Origin: Algoriphagus chordae
Lineage (GTDB): Bacteria > Bacteroidota > Bacteroidia > Cytophagales > Cyclobacteriaceae
Reading direction: 5' to 3'
Assembly: GCF_003254055.1 (NCBI RefSeq)
Contig: NZ_QKZT01000006.1
Location: 148,472-212,471, forward strand
Length of the DNA stretch: 64,000 nucleotides
Shown: one piece after another, positions 43,405 to 52,419 of the stretch
Layout of the letters: each line of letters starts with the position of its first letter
Position numbering within the stretch: position 1 is the first letter of the stretch
Notes under the pieces: generated by a model
Databases searched by the model: none
Seen by the model: only the letters and a program-made list of their open reading frames with translations
What the model was told of the DNA's origin: nothing
Made by a program: the position numbers and the translations under genes

Positions 43405-45552
43405 CTATTTTCTTTTCAAAAGTTTGGAAACTGTTTTGCCTATCCAATCCAATCGCTCAATTGGTCCGATCAAAGATCCATGCAGCATATTCCTTGGCGG
43501 CATCCCCATCAATTTTGGTTGATTTGGATAGATGAGGATAAAGCTGTGATTTTTCAACCACATGTTTATCAAATGAGGAACTCGCTCAAAACGAGGGTGA
43601 TAGGAGGCCTCTCCGCGTCTACTGAGGATTATAATTAGATTGTCGTCAGGCTTGAGTATAAAGTTCAGCTTATCAAGCTCATCCCAGTCTGGGAATGGTC
43701 TGAAATCTACACGAATCGGATTATTTCGAAGAATTTCACTGAGGTATTCTTTGGTTTCTTCGGAGGTATAAAAGATCATTTTCACACCGGAATTTTGGGC
43801 AATATTCCAAACTTTGACTAGCCAAAACGGAAATCCAAGCTCCTTTTCTGCCTGAGGCGGAATGAAGACTAGGTGACGTTTATGCGTGTCAAAAGGTTGA
43901 TGTGGCTTATATATGAAGGTTGTTGTATTGCACTTGCTAAGAAGTCCTTCCGTAAGATTTCCTAGAAAACTGTCGTCTAACTCTGATTTTTCGTGGAGTC
44001 CGAGGACTAGATCTGTTATTTTGTTTTCGTGAATTACATTTGAAATTCCGTGCTCGATATTCGTATCATATCGAAGGAGCTCATACAGGAAGTGATCGGT
44101 TGAACTGGCGGATTTACTAGCTTGTTTAAGGGTTTTTTGAGCTTTCATTTCCGCATTGCTATCTTCCTCTTCTGGATTAATAATACTAAGGGCGTATAGG
44201 TTTGACTGTTTCTGGGCTGATTTCAGCATAATACTTAGATGAATCAATTCGTCAGATGTTTCCTGATTTCTCACGGGTATGAGTATGCGCTCCGGCGATT
44301 CTTCGATCATATCATTATCAAGTGGTGAATCTGCCAATAAGATCCGTTTGGCAGCCTTTTGAGCTTCAATGGATGCAATAGTACAGGTTACCAAAATCAT
44401 AATGATAGTGCCATTGAGTACGTATTCCGATAGGAGTCGTATTGGGTCCCCGTTTTCGTCAGTTCCTAGAATAATTTTGTAGCCAACTGTCACCGCTGCC
44501 AAAGTTGCCGCAGCCTGTGCGTTGCTCAAACCGAAAATTACTTTTCGTTCATCTTTGGTGAAACCATATGTTTTCTGTGTGGCCAAAGCTGCGAGATACT
44601 TGGCGAGAGTGGCCACTACTGTCATGACAATTGCTACAATTATTGTCTCCCAGCCATTGATAAATGCAGTGAAATCAACCAGCATCCCAACGCCTATCAG
44701 GAAAAAAGGTATGAAAATCGCATTACCAACAAACTCAATTCTATTCATCAAGGGAGATGCATGAGATATTAGCGGATTTACAGCCAATCCTACTAGGAAT
44801 GCACCTATGATAGGTTCTACTCCAGCTAGCTCAGCCATAGCCGCTCCCAGGAATACCAATACTAGACAGAATACATATTGGGAGACATTATCATCGTATT
44901 TCTTCAAAAACCAGCGTGCGATTGGGGGTACAAGAAATAATACGATGCAAGTGAATACCGTAAGTGAAACTACTAGTTTCATCCAAAAAAGGGCATTTAC
45001 ATCCCCTTTAGTAACTTCCACGACTATGGCAAGAACCAGTAAAGCGAGTGTGTCTGTAATGAGTGTGCCGCCCACGGTGATGTTGACGGCTCTATTTTTT
45101 GAAATACCCAACTTAGAGATCATTGGGTAGGCAATCAGGGTATGGGAAGCAAACATGCTAGCAAGCAAAGTAGAGGTAAGCATGCTCATATTCAGAAGAT
45201 ATAATCCCGCAATCATACCCAAAATCATAGGGATCAGGAAAGTATACATTCCGAAAACCATGCTTTTCTTACTGTTTTTCCGAAAATCTACGAGATCAAT
45301 CTCTAAACCTGCCAAAAACATAATGTATAGCATCCCAGCCGTTCCAGATAGGATGATCCCACTATCCCGTTCAATTAAGTTAAGCCCTGTCGGGCCTACG
45401 ATGGCACCAGCGATGATTAAGCCAAGAAGTGGGGGGATTTTTAGTCTGTTAAGCGCAATCGGAGCCAATAAAATGATCAATAAAATCAACAGGAATTTGC
45501 TCACCGGATTCTCGATCGGCAATACAAATTCAGAAAGTTGATCTAGATGCAT
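43405..45552 (-). CDS. KefB-type cation:proton antiporter with C-terminal UspA-like part, 715 aa
   Basis: This is a monovalent cation:proton antiporter-2 family protein (PF00999). The N-terminal about 390 residues have 12 or more membrane spans, with PPLLGLIIAGAIVGPTGLNLI, ASHTLIAYPMISKLG and the GVEPIIGAFLVGLAVNPL segment. The C-terminal part (about 410-715) is cytoplasmic and resembles two universal-stress-like halves (ILIPVRNQET, HKRHLVFIPPQ). No TrkA-N nucleotide-binding motif is evident. It starts 23 bp after the Ca/Na antiporter gene, which suggests an operon for ion homeostasis. Confidence 0.9.
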   Translation of the reverse strand: MHLDQLSEFVLPIENPVSKFLLILLIILLAPIALNRLKIPPLLGLIIAGAIVGPTGLNLIERDSGIILSGTAGMLYIMFLAGLEIDLVDFRKNSKKSMVFGMYTFLIPMILGMIAGLYLLNMSMLTSTLLASMFASHTLIAYPMISKLGISKNRAVNITVGGTLITDTLALLVLAIVVEVTKGDVNALFWMKLVVSLTVFTCIVLFLVPPIARWFLKKYDDNVSQYVFCLVLVFLGAAMAELAGVEPIIGAFLVGLAVNPLISHASPLMNRIEFVGNAIFIPFFLIGVGMLVDFTAFINGWETIIVAIVMTVVATLAKYLAALATQKTYGFTKDERKVIFGLSNAQAAATLAAVTVGYKIILGTDENGDPIRLLSEYVLNGTIIMILVTCTIASIEAQKAAKRILLADSPLDNDMIEESPERILIPVRNQETSDELIHLSIMLKSAQKQSNLYALSIINPEEEDSNAEMKAQKTLKQASKSASSTDHFLYELLRYDTNIEHGISNVIHENKITDLVLGLHEKSELDDSFLGNLTEGLLSKCNTTTFIYKPHQPFDTHKRHLVFIPPQAEKELGFPFWLVKVWNIAQNSGVKMIFYTSEETKEYLSEILRNNPIRVDFRPFPDWDELDKLNFILKPDDNLIIILSRRGEASYHPRFERVPHLINMWLKNHSFILIYPNQPKLMGMPPRNMLHGSLIGPIERLDWIGKTVSKLLKRK

Positions 45553-45575
45553 AGTTTATAAATTTGTACTGGAAA

Positions 45576-46532
45576 TCACATTTCTTTACTTACCAAATAT
45601 GCGGTATAGCCCAAATAGAACACTAATAGTAGCGCAGCTTCCCAACGATCTAGTTTTTTGCGTACACCAGTAAACATCGCGATGAATAAGAAAATCGTTC
45701 CTGCCCCAAGTATATAAAGATCAGTATTGAACGTGACTGTATATTCAAGTGGATTGATTAGAGAGCTAAGGCCTAGAATGAGAAAGATATTGAATATGTT
45801 AGAGCCAATGATATTCCCAATTGCGATATCATTATTCTTTTTTATGGAAGCTACCACAGAAGTTGCCAATTCAGGTAAAGAAGTTCCTGCTGCAACGATG
45901 GTAAGGCCTATAATTTTCTCACTAATTCCAAGAGTTTGAGCCATTGTCACCGCAGTATCTACCACTAGTTTACCTCCAAAAACAAGCCCTGCCAGACCAG
46001 TTAAAATCAAACCCCAGATCTTTGGGGTACTGTATTTTTTTAGGATGATATCATTATTGTCAGGTTCGGACTTTAGCTGGGTAAATACATAAAAGAGGAA
46101 AGCTCCAAAAAACATAAGGAGAATGGCTCCGTCCATTGCTGAAAGTCCGGTTGACTCCTGGAGGAAAAAATTATTTGTCAGTAATAGTAAGATAATGACG
46201 GCTAGGAATGAAAGTGGGATTTCTTTCCAAACCGAGCTTGATTGTACTGAAAGTGGCATAATCAGTCCTGCAATGCCTAAGATAATGTACAGATTGAAAT
46301 TATTTGAACCGATTACATTGCCAAATACTATATCCGGGTAGCCACCCATGGAAGCCACCGAATTAACAACTAATTCAGGTGCAGATGTTCCAAATGCGAC
46401 TATTGTCAGTCCAATAGCCAGGTCCGAAATATTATGTTTTTTTGCCAAAACTGACGCTCCATCAACTAACCAATCCGCTCCTTTTACAAGCATTAGTAGC
46501 CCTAGAACCAATAGAATAATTGGTAGAATCAT
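45576..46532 (-). CDS. Calcium/sodium antiporter, CaCA family (YrbG-like), 318 aa
   Basis: This inner-membrane exchanger has two homologous halves in opposite topology. The alpha-repeats are visible as IGLTIVAFGTSAPELVVN and IGLTIVAAGTSLPELATS, followed in each case by GNVIGSNNFNL and GNIIGSNIFNI. Ten hydrophobic segments are present. The open frame begins at 46613, but MILPIILLVLG at 46532 is the usual family start and gives 318 residues. It is probably cotranscribed with the KefB-like gene downstream. Confidence 0.92.
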   Translation of the reverse strand: MILPIILLVLGLLMLVKGADWLVDGASVLAKKHNISDLAIGLTIVAFGTSAPELVVNSVASMGGYPDIVFGNVIGSNNFNLYIILGIAGLIMPLSVQSSSVWKEIPLSFLAVIILLLLTNNFFLQESTGLSAMDGAILLMFFGAFLFYVFTQLKSEPDNNDIILKKYSTPKIWGLILTGLAGLVFGGKLVVDTAVTMAQTLGISEKIIGLTIVAAGTSLPELATSVVASIKKNNDIAIGNIIGSNIFNIFLILGLSSLINPLEYTVTFNTDLYILGAGTIFLFIAMFTGVRKKLDRWEAALLLVFYLGYTAYLVSKEM

Positions 46533-46751
46533 TTCAAAAATTAGATTTAGAAATTGAGAGAAACTGGCATTCCTTTTCTTAAGTATTCCATCAAAAATAC
46601 TCTTAAAAAGCATCCCAAAATCGGCAAAGGGTGGAATTATTTTCGGGTAAACTGAAGCGAATTATGTCGATATTTTTGAGCAAATTTTATTTGATTTTGG
46701 TTTTGTTACAAATAGTTATACTTTTCGTAATACTCTTTAAATCAAAATATT

Positions 46752-47333
46752 ATGAAACTGTTTTGCTTTTCCTTATTGCTTTTGAGCACGCTGACTTTGA
46801 CTAATATTTATGCTCAAGGTTCTATGCCTGCTCATATCAAAGAACGAATCACTTATCCCGCGCTAGATTTCCACCCTTGGATAGGAGTAATGTCTGTTGA
46901 AGATCCAGTAATGCGCTATGATCCGACCTTGGATTATAAAGTAGCAATAGATCTCTATGGGAAAATTAATGATTCTACAGCTATTCATCCGGCCATTTTG
47001 GAGGTTGCCCGTACCTACAATCTGAATATTGCCAATGGAGTGCCGGCTGAAAAAATTCAATTGGCAGCAGTAATCCATGGTGGATTAGTACAAGCAATCC
47101 TTACTGACGAAGACTATCAACAAAAATATGGTTTAAGTAACCCAAATATTGTAGCGATAAAAGCATTAGAAGAGGTTGGTGTCAAGTTTTATGTATGTGG
47201 CCAAAGTATGGGTTTTTATACGCTCAATGCTGGGAATATCACTCCTATGGTCAAAATGGCTATTTCTGCCAAGACCACTTTTATTACCCTTGATCAGATG
47301 GGGTATTCTTATCTCAATGTGAGTGAGGATTGA
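46752..47333 (+). CDS. Exported DsrE/DsrF-like protein, 193 aa
   Basis: The signal MKLFCFSLLLLSTLTLTNIYAQ directs export. The mature region shows the DsrE-like Rossmann-type pattern: YKVAIDLYGKIND, LEVARTYNLNIANGV, KIQLAAVIHGGLVQAILTD and VKFYVCGQSMGF, with Cys near residue 155 in the family Cys position. Periplasmic DsrE-like proteins in Bacteroidota are common but of unknown function. It stands alone, divergent from the Ca/Na antiporter gene, with a long gap after it. Confidence 0.85.
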   Translation: MKLFCFSLLLLSTLTLTNIYAQGSMPAHIKERITYPALDFHPWIGVMSVEDPVMRYDPTLDYKVAIDLYGKINDSTAIHPAILEVARTYNLNIANGVPAEKIQLAAVIHGGLVQAILTDEDYQQKYGLSNPNIVAIKALEEVGVKFYVCGQSMGFYTLNAGNITPMVKMAISAKTTFITLDQMGYSYLNVSED

Positions 47334-47600
47334 TTTTGGCGAATTTTTTATGACTAACAAATACTTTGGCTTCATAGTCTGAGTAAACATTCGGATTTTA
47401 GAGAAGAAGGAATAAGCCATAGCTCCAGTATGTTTTCAGTTGAAGAGGGTATAAGCATTTACTAGTGGAGTATAAAACCTCATTCTGCTGCTTTATTCCT
47501 TATGAATTCCAATGAGATTGCCATGTGTTTGGGTCGGCAGCCTTATGAGCTATGGTTAGCTCTAGATGTTTTTTTAATAATCTTGAGTGGAGTTAGTCCA
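47334..47600. other. Intergenic stretch after the DsrE-like gene
   Basis: I see no convincing coding frame or T-tract terminator on the plus strand here. GAGTGGAGTTAGTCCAC near 47585 is weakly self-complementary. The region is bounded on the right by a minus-strand terminator. Confidence 0.35.
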
Positions 47601-47601
47601 C

Positions 47602-47626
47602 AAAAAAAGCCACTTTTTCAGTGGCT
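47602..47626 (-). terminator. Second minus-strand terminator, beyond the one for OmpA
   Basis: AGCCACT (47608-47614) pairs with AGTGGCT (47620-47626) around a five-base loop. Seven A residues before it make a T tract on the minus strand. Nothing annotated on the minus strand ends here, since OmpA already has its own terminator at 47723-47754. Between the two lies GATCCT...AGGATC (47659-47678), an 8-base-loop hairpin. Confidence 0.6.
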
Positions 47627-47722
47627 GCATGATTTGTATTCTGTGTTTGTTTCTCATTGATCCTCACAGTTTAGGATCGTATGACAATTCTAATTGATAA
47701 TTAAGTAGAATAGGCTAGAAAT

Positions 47723-47754
47723 AAAAAGAGCTCGATAGAATATCGAGCTCTTTT
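47723..47754 (-). terminator. Terminator of the OmpA gene
   Basis: AAAAGAGCTCGATA (47724-47737) pairs with TATCGAGCTCTTTT (47741-47754) over a GAA loop, a perfect 14-bp stem. The A run on the left becomes a T tract on the minus strand. It lies 20 bp after the OmpA stop. Confidence 0.85.
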
Positions 47755-47773
47755 AGTATAGTTTGGAGGCTAA

Positions 47774-49057
47774 TTACTTCACTTCGAAGCTAGCTCTTCT
47801 TGCCATTTGTCTAGCATCAGCAGACGATTTGTCTACGCTAGTGTCTTCGCCATATCCTTTGTAAGATAATCTAGAAGCATCTACACCAGAAGCAACGATT
47901 AGATCATATACAGACTTAGCTCTTCTCTCAGAAAGTTTCATGTTGTAATCTTCTGGGCCTAATTCATCAGCATATCCTTTGATTTCAACACTTACTCCTG
48001 GATTCTTTTTCAAGAAGTTAGATACATAGCTAGCAGCGCTAGTAGAGTATCCAAGCGGCTTAGCGCTATCGAATGCATAGTAAACGTTAACATAACCGTC
48101 ATTGATAGCTTTCTTGAAGAAATCAAGTTGCTCTTTTACTTCTTCAACTGGACATCCGTTAGTAGATGCTGGGCCAGGAAGGAATGGACACTTATCCATG
48201 TGATCAGGAGTACCGTCACCGTCAGAATCCATAGTTCCACCATGAGAATCAACTCTTGCTCCAGCTGGAGTGTTAGGCTCTTTGTCCAAGTAATCTGGAA
48301 CACCATCGCCATCAGAATCTTTCAACATATCTTTGATACCGTTGATCTGAGTAGCAAGCTCTTCTTTAGTAGCATATTTGTCAGCTGCGATGAACCAATC
48401 TGCATGCTCCTCATTCTTACCTAGGTAAAATTGAAGTCCAATAGAACCTGTCCACCAATTACTGTTAGCTCCGAAGAATCCAGGATCATTAGGTCCGATA
48501 GCAGAAGCACCATCCCAAGTTACAGACTGACGACCGTTGATGACAGTACTAATATCACCTACTAAAGCGATACTTTTACCTAGCTTCAACTGCGGCGTGA
48601 CACCAACGATGAAGTTATAAACGTCATCAGTGTAATCAGCGTAAAGATTTTCCTGAGGTTTCACAGCTCCGATACCAGCACCAGCATGACCTAATAGGCC
48701 AAATGATCTAGAGAATGATTCGAAGTTCATGATTCGACCAAGGTTTGCAACTCCTTGTAGATTCAAGCGAAAGTACTTGGTGTCAAAAGAACCTGTAGCA
48801 GCATCATCGTGCCCAGCCTCCTTCATAGAGCCAAAACCGTAATCCAGCTTCAAACCGAATTTTTCGTTGAACATGTACCTAGCGCCTACTTCGATGTGAC
48901 CAAGGTTTAAGGATGGAGAAAGATATCCCGGAGTAAGTGGTGCCATAGGTTTGTTAAAACCTCCGCCCAATTCTAGGGAGAACTTGTCGAATTCCTGTGC
49001 GTTTGCTCCGAATGCCAAAGCGCCTGCAATTACTGTTGATAGTATTAGTTTTTTCAT
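47774..49057 (-). CDS. OmpA-family protein with thrombospondin type 3 repeats, 427 aa
   Basis: The protein has a signal peptide (MKKLILSTVIAGALAFGANA), an N-terminal porin-like barrel domain (about residues 22-225), two calcium-binding TSP3-like repeats (DSDGDGVPDYLDK and DSDGDGTPDHMDKCPF) and a C-terminal OmpA-like peptidoglycan-binding domain (about 310-427, VEIKGYADELG, NMKLSERRAKSVYDLI). It tethers the outer membrane to the cell wall. A consensus promoter with a long A-rich leader and a strong terminator suggest an abundant single-gene transcript. Length is typical. Confidence 0.93.
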   Translation of the reverse strand: MKKLILSTVIAGALAFGANAQEFDKFSLELGGGFNKPMAPLTPGYLSPSLNLGHIEVGARYMFNEKFGLKLDYGFGSMKEAGHDDAATGSFDTKYFRLNLQGVANLGRIMNFESFSRSFGLLGHAGAGIGAVKPQENLYADYTDDVYNFIVGVTPQLKLGKSIALVGDISTVINGRQSVTWDGASAIGPNDPGFFGANSNWWTGSIGLQFYLGKNEEHADWFIAADKYATKEELATQINGIKDMLKDSDGDGVPDYLDKEPNTPAGARVDSHGGTMDSDGDGTPDHMDKCPFLPGPASTNGCPVEEVKEQLDFFKKAINDGYVNVYYAFDSAKPLGYSTSAASYVSNFLKKNPGVSVEIKGYADELGPEDYNMKLSERRAKSVYDLIVASGVDASRLSYKGYGEDTSVDKSSADARQMARRASFEVK

Positions 49058-49103
49058 AACAAAAAATTTTTGTTCAAATTTTAAGTGTTGATTGATGTGA
49101 ATA

Positions 49104-49133
49104 CAAATTTATAAACTTTTTATTTACTACAAA
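49104..49133 (-). promoter_or_regulatory. Consensus promoter of the OmpA gene
   Basis: On the minus strand TTTG (49133-49130) is followed after 18 bp by TAAATTTG (49111-49104), matching both -33 TTTG and -7 TAnnTTTG. It lies about 47 bp upstream of the ATG. This is the best promoter match in the window. Confidence 0.6.
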
Positions 49134-49228
49134 TCTAGCTGAATTATTTTAAACCCTATTCCGGTAAAAAAATAATTTCTAACTTTTTTCAAATTTAGTA
49201 ATGAAATATTAACATAATTTATGCCAAA

Positions 49229-50137
49229 ATGAAAATTTTATTAGAAATCCTCAAACAAAGTGGCGTTTCGGGTGATGAATCTATAACGTCCGATTTTCTT
49301 TTGCAATATATAGACCAACGAAAGAATAATTGGAATGTTTTGCCAATAATCTATTCTGGAGAGGATTTCCATGATTGTATTTTACTCAAATTTGGAAAGC
49401 CTAGAACTGCTGTTTTTGCACATATGGACACCATTGGATTTATGGTACGGTATGGTAATCAGTTGATTAGTGTAGGAGGGCCAGAGATTATTCCAGGAAC
49501 AAATCTAGAAGGATCTGACTCGATGGGGGAAGTGAAGTGTAAATTGGTTGGCACTGAACATGACATATCTCATGATTTTCCACGAGGTATAGATCCTGGT
49601 ACTCGACTTTCTTTCTCTCAAAACATTAGAATTGATGATGAATTTATTCAAGCAGCCTATTTGGATAATAGATTAGGATTGTATTCTGCCCTAAAACTTT
49701 GCGAAACTATCAGTGATGGCTGGGTTGTTTTTTCTACCTATGAAGAACATGGTGGCGGAAGTATGCCGTTTTTGCTGAAATTTATACAAGAGACCTCTCC
49801 CATTAAACAAGCACTAATAGCAGATATAACCTGGATTACTGAAGGTGTTCAGTTTCATAATGGAGTTGTGATATCTATACGTGACAAATATATTCCAAGG
49901 AAAAAGTTTATTGATAAAATCATTAAGCTGGCTAAAGAAAGTGGAATTCCCTTTCAGCTTGAAGTAGAGGAGTATGGAGGTAGTGATGGGCGTGAGGTTC
50001 AGTTTTCTCCTTATGCGATCGATTGGTGTTTTATAGGTGCTGCGGAGGATAATGTGCATACGCCAGATGAAAAAGTATCATTAGTAGATTTGGAAGCCAT
50101 GTTAAATATTTATCCATATTTAATGGATAGACTTTAA
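49229..50137 (+). CDS. M42-like metallo-aminopeptidase, 302 aa
   Basis: Metal ligands of the M42/M28-type fold are visible as H65 and D67 (AHMDTIGF), D146 (AYLDNRLG), E172-E173 (YEEHGGG), D199 (IADITW) and H277 (NVHTPDE). It is shorter than the usual 340-360 residues. The insert between H65 and D146 is about 80 residues and should be the lid/dimerisation domain, so it is probably a compact variant. No signal peptide, so cytoplasmic; the substrate is presumably peptides. It starts a run hpt-adk-obg on the plus strand, with nine bases to hpt. Confidence 0.82.
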   Translation: MKILLEILKQSGVSGDESITSDFLLQYIDQRKNNWNVLPIIYSGEDFHDCILLKFGKPRTAVFAHMDTIGFMVRYGNQLISVGGPEIIPGTNLEGSDSMGEVKCKLVGTEHDISHDFPRGIDPGTRLSFSQNIRIDDEFIQAAYLDNRLGLYSALKLCETISDGWVVFSTYEEHGGGSMPFLLKFIQETSPIKQALIADITWITEGVQFHNGVVISIRDKYIPRKKFIDKIIKLAKESGIPFQLEVEEYGGSDGREVQFSPYAIDWCFIGAAEDNVHTPDEKVSLVDLEAMLNIYPYLMDRL

Positions 50138-50146
50138 AAAACTGGA

Positions 50147-50683
50147 ATGAACGTAACAGTAAAAGACAAAGAATTCGAGATTTACCTCTCCGCTGAGGAA
50201 ATTAATCAACGGAATTCCCAGCTTGGGCAAGCCATCACGCAGGATTTTGCGGAGCAAGAACTAGTAGTATTGGGGATTTTGAATGGTTCCTTTGTATTTA
50301 TGGCAGATCTGTGTAGGCATATAGCCTTACCACTTACGGCCACATTTATTAAGATCAGTAGCTACGCTGGGACGGAATCTACAGGTAAAGTTCGCTCCGT
50401 GTTGGGTTTGGAAGAAAAAATTGAAGGTAAAAATGTGCTTATTGTAGAGGATATAGTTGATACTGGAATCAGCATGAATCATTTGTTAAAGACGCTTTCT
50501 GCCTTCAATCCAGCTAAACTTTCCATTGTTACCTTACTACATAAACCTGAGGCTTTTCAGTTTAATTATGCTTTGGATTATGTCGGTTTTGAAATTCCCA
50601 ATAAATTTGTGGTCGGTTACGGCCTTGATTACGATGGTTTGGGTAGGAATCTGCCCGGTATTTATCAACTCAGTACTCCTTAA
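50147..50683 (+). CDS. hpt: Hypoxanthine phosphoribosyltransferase, 178 aa
   Basis: It salvages hypoxanthine (and usually guanine) to nucleotides with PRPP. The type I PRTase PRPP loop VLIVEDIVDTGISM lies near residue 100. LGILNGSFVFMADLCRH in the N-terminal part and GFEIPNKFVVGYGLDYDG at the C-terminus are typical of bacterial HPRTs. Length is normal. It lies nine bases after the M42 gene and 15 bases before adk, so the three are probably cotranscribed. Confidence 0.93.
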   Translation: MNVTVKDKEFEIYLSAEEINQRNSQLGQAITQDFAEQELVVLGILNGSFVFMADLCRHIALPLTATFIKISSYAGTESTGKVRSVLGLEEKIEGKNVLIVEDIVDTGISMNHLLKTLSAFNPAKLSIVTLLHKPEAFQFNYALDYVGFEIPNKFVVGYGLDYDGLGRNLPGIYQLSTP

Positions 50684-50698
50684 ATAATAGACTTACGA

Positions 50699-51271
50699 AT
50701 GTATAATATTGTATTATTTGGCCCTCCGGGTGCAGGCAAAGGCACTCAAAGTGAAAAACTCATACAGAGATACGGACTTACTCACCTGTCAACGGGGGAT
50801 TTATTCAGAAAGCATCTCGGTGAAGGAACGGAGCTAGGTCAGCTTGCCAAAAAATATATGAATGAGGGGCGTTTGGTTCCTGATGAAGTGGTGATCGGCA
50901 TGGTTGAGGATAAAATCAATGAAACGAAAGATGCTCGAGGCTTTATTTTTGACGGATTTCCAAGGACAACAGCACAAGCGGAGGCATTAGACGAAATGCT
51001 GTCTCACCATTCTCTTGCAATTAATGGAATGATTGCATTACAAGTCCCAGAGGAAGTACTAAGAGCTAGAATCATGGAAAGAGGCAAAACCTCTAACCGT
51101 GTAGATGATCAAGACGACGAGAAAATCAGCACGCGTATTAAAGTGTACTTGGATGAAACACTCCCTGTGGCTGACTACTATGCTTCCCAAGGCAAACTTC
51201 AGAAAATCAATGGTGTAGGTGAGATCGATCAGATCTTCTCTGATATCACTTCAGTAATAGATAGCTACTGA
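50699..51271 (+). CDS. adk: Adenylate kinase, short form, 190 aa
   Basis: It interconverts AMP and ATP with two ADP. The P-loop is IVLFGPPGAGKGTQSEKL at the N-terminus; GFIFDGFPRTTAQAEAL is the AMP-binding segment, and ARIMERGKTSNRVDDQDDE is the short lid. The lid has no Cys, so no zinc, and the length marks the short bacterial type. It is followed after 35 bp by a strong hairpin in the gap to obg. Confidence 0.95.
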   Translation: MYNIVLFGPPGAGKGTQSEKLIQRYGLTHLSTGDLFRKHLGEGTELGQLAKKYMNEGRLVPDEVVIGMVEDKINETKDARGFIFDGFPRTTAQAEALDEMLSHHSLAINGMIALQVPEEVLRARIMERGKTSNRVDDQDDEKISTRIKVYLDETLPVADYYASQGKLQKINGVGEIDQIFSDITSVIDSY

Positions 51272-51286
51272 TTGCCTTTAATTTCC

Positions 51287-51294
51287 TAATTTTG
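51287..51294 (+). promoter_or_regulatory. Putative -7 promoter element (TAATTTTG) for obg
   Basis: TAATTTTG matches TAnnTTTG and lies 53 bp before the obg ATG. No TTTG is present at the usual -33 spacing (TTG at 51272-51274 is too close). Transcripts starting about ten bases later would carry the hairpin at 51307-51328. Confidence 0.35.
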
Positions 51295-51306
51295 CAATTC
51301 ATATTT

Positions 51307-51334
51307 GGCTAGGCTTTTAAGCTTAGCCTTTTTT
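51307..51334 (+). terminator. Terminator-like hairpin in the adk-obg gap
   Basis: GGCTAGGCTT (51307-51316) pairs with AAGCTTAGCC (51319-51328), with one G-T wobble, across a TT loop (about a 10-bp stem). A run of six T follows at 51329-51334. It lies 13 bp before the obg ATG and covers most of the leader if the promoter at 51287 is used. Confidence 0.65.
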
Positions 51335-51346
51335 CTTTATCAAAAA

Positions 51347-52342
51347 ATGGCTGATTCAAATTTCATAGATTACGTTAAGTTCTGCTCTAGATCAGGGGCA
51401 GGTGGACCAGGATCGACACATTTCCGAAGAGAAAAGCATGTTCCTAAAGGAGGTCCAGATGGTGGAGATGGAGGAAGAGGTGGACACATTATAGTAAGGG
51501 GTACTACCCAAGTGTGGACTTTGCTTCACCTGAAATATAAAAAGCATGTGATCGCCGATGCCGGCAAAAGTGGAGAAGGAGGGCGAAGAACTGGTGCAGA
51601 TGGAAAGGATATGATTTTGGAAGTTCCTCTGGGTACAATTGCGAAAGATGCAGAGACCGGAGAGAAAAGATTTGAAATCACCGAAGATGGGCAAGAAGTA
51701 ATTCTGACAAGAGGGGGTAGAGGTGGCTTAGGAAATGATCATTTCAAAAGCGCTACAAACCAAGCTCCTCACTATTCACAACCCGGCGAAGAAGGGATAG
51801 AGGAATGGATCATCTTAGAATTGAAGCTTTTGGCTGATGTTGGCCTAGTTGGTTTTCCTAATGCTGGTAAATCTACTTTGCTGTCCTCTATATCTGCAGC
51901 GAGACCAGAGATAGGTGATTATCCATTTACTACTTTGGTTCCCAATTTGGGAGTTGTTGGCTATCGAGGTGATCAATCCTTCGTAATGGCCGATATTCCT
52001 GGGATTATTGAAGGAGCTGCGGAAGGAAAAGGTCTTGGCATTAGATTCCTTAGGCATATTGAGCGTAATTCTATATTACTTTTTATGGTGCCTGCTGATG
52101 CTGCTGATATCGCGGAGCAATACAGAATCTTATTGGGTGAGCTGGAGAAGTATAATCCAGAGCTTCTAGATAAGCGAAGGCTCTTGGCGATCTCCAAAGC
52201 TGACATGCTAGACGATGAGCTCGTAAAGGAAATGGAGAAAGAAGTGCCGGAAGGTGTTCCTCACGTTTTCATTTCTTCAGTCTCTCAGTACAATCTTGAC
52301 AGGCTCAAGGATCTAATCTGGCAGGCTATTCACGAAGGTTAA
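51347..52342 (+). CDS. obg: Obg-family GTPase, 331 aa
   Basis: This GTPase acts in ribosome assembly and stress control. The glycine-rich Obg fold covers residues 1-158 ([32 protein letters not shown]). The G domain has G1 GFPNAGKST (169-177), G3 DIPGIIEGA and G4 SKAD near residue 285. The C-terminal OCT domain of E. coli/B. subtilis Obg is absent, as usual in this phylum. The frame reads on upstream through the hairpin to 51305, but ATG 51347 gives [12 protein letters not shown], the family start. No RNA-processing gene sits nearby. Confidence 0.93.
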   Translation: MADSNFIDYVKFCSRSGAGGPGSTHFRREKHVPKGGPDGGDGGRGGHIIVRGTTQVWTLLHLKYKKHVIADAGKSGEGGRRTGADGKDMILEVPLGTIAKDAETGEKRFEITEDGQEVILTRGGRGGLGNDHFKSATNQAPHYSQPGEEGIEEWIILELKLLADVGLVGFPNAGKSTLLSSISAARPEIGDYPFTTLVPNLGVVGYRGDQSFVMADIPGIIEGAAEGKGLGIRFLRHIERNSILLFMVPADAADIAEQYRILLGELEKYNPELLDKRRLLAISKADMLDDELVKEMEKEVPEGVPHVFISSVSQYNLDRLKDLIWQAIHEG

Positions 52343-52419
52343 GGTGTCAGTTTGTCAGAGAATGAGCACTGGCAACAATATTGTTAAACCCATATCTCCA
52401 ACTATTGTCTATTTCAATT

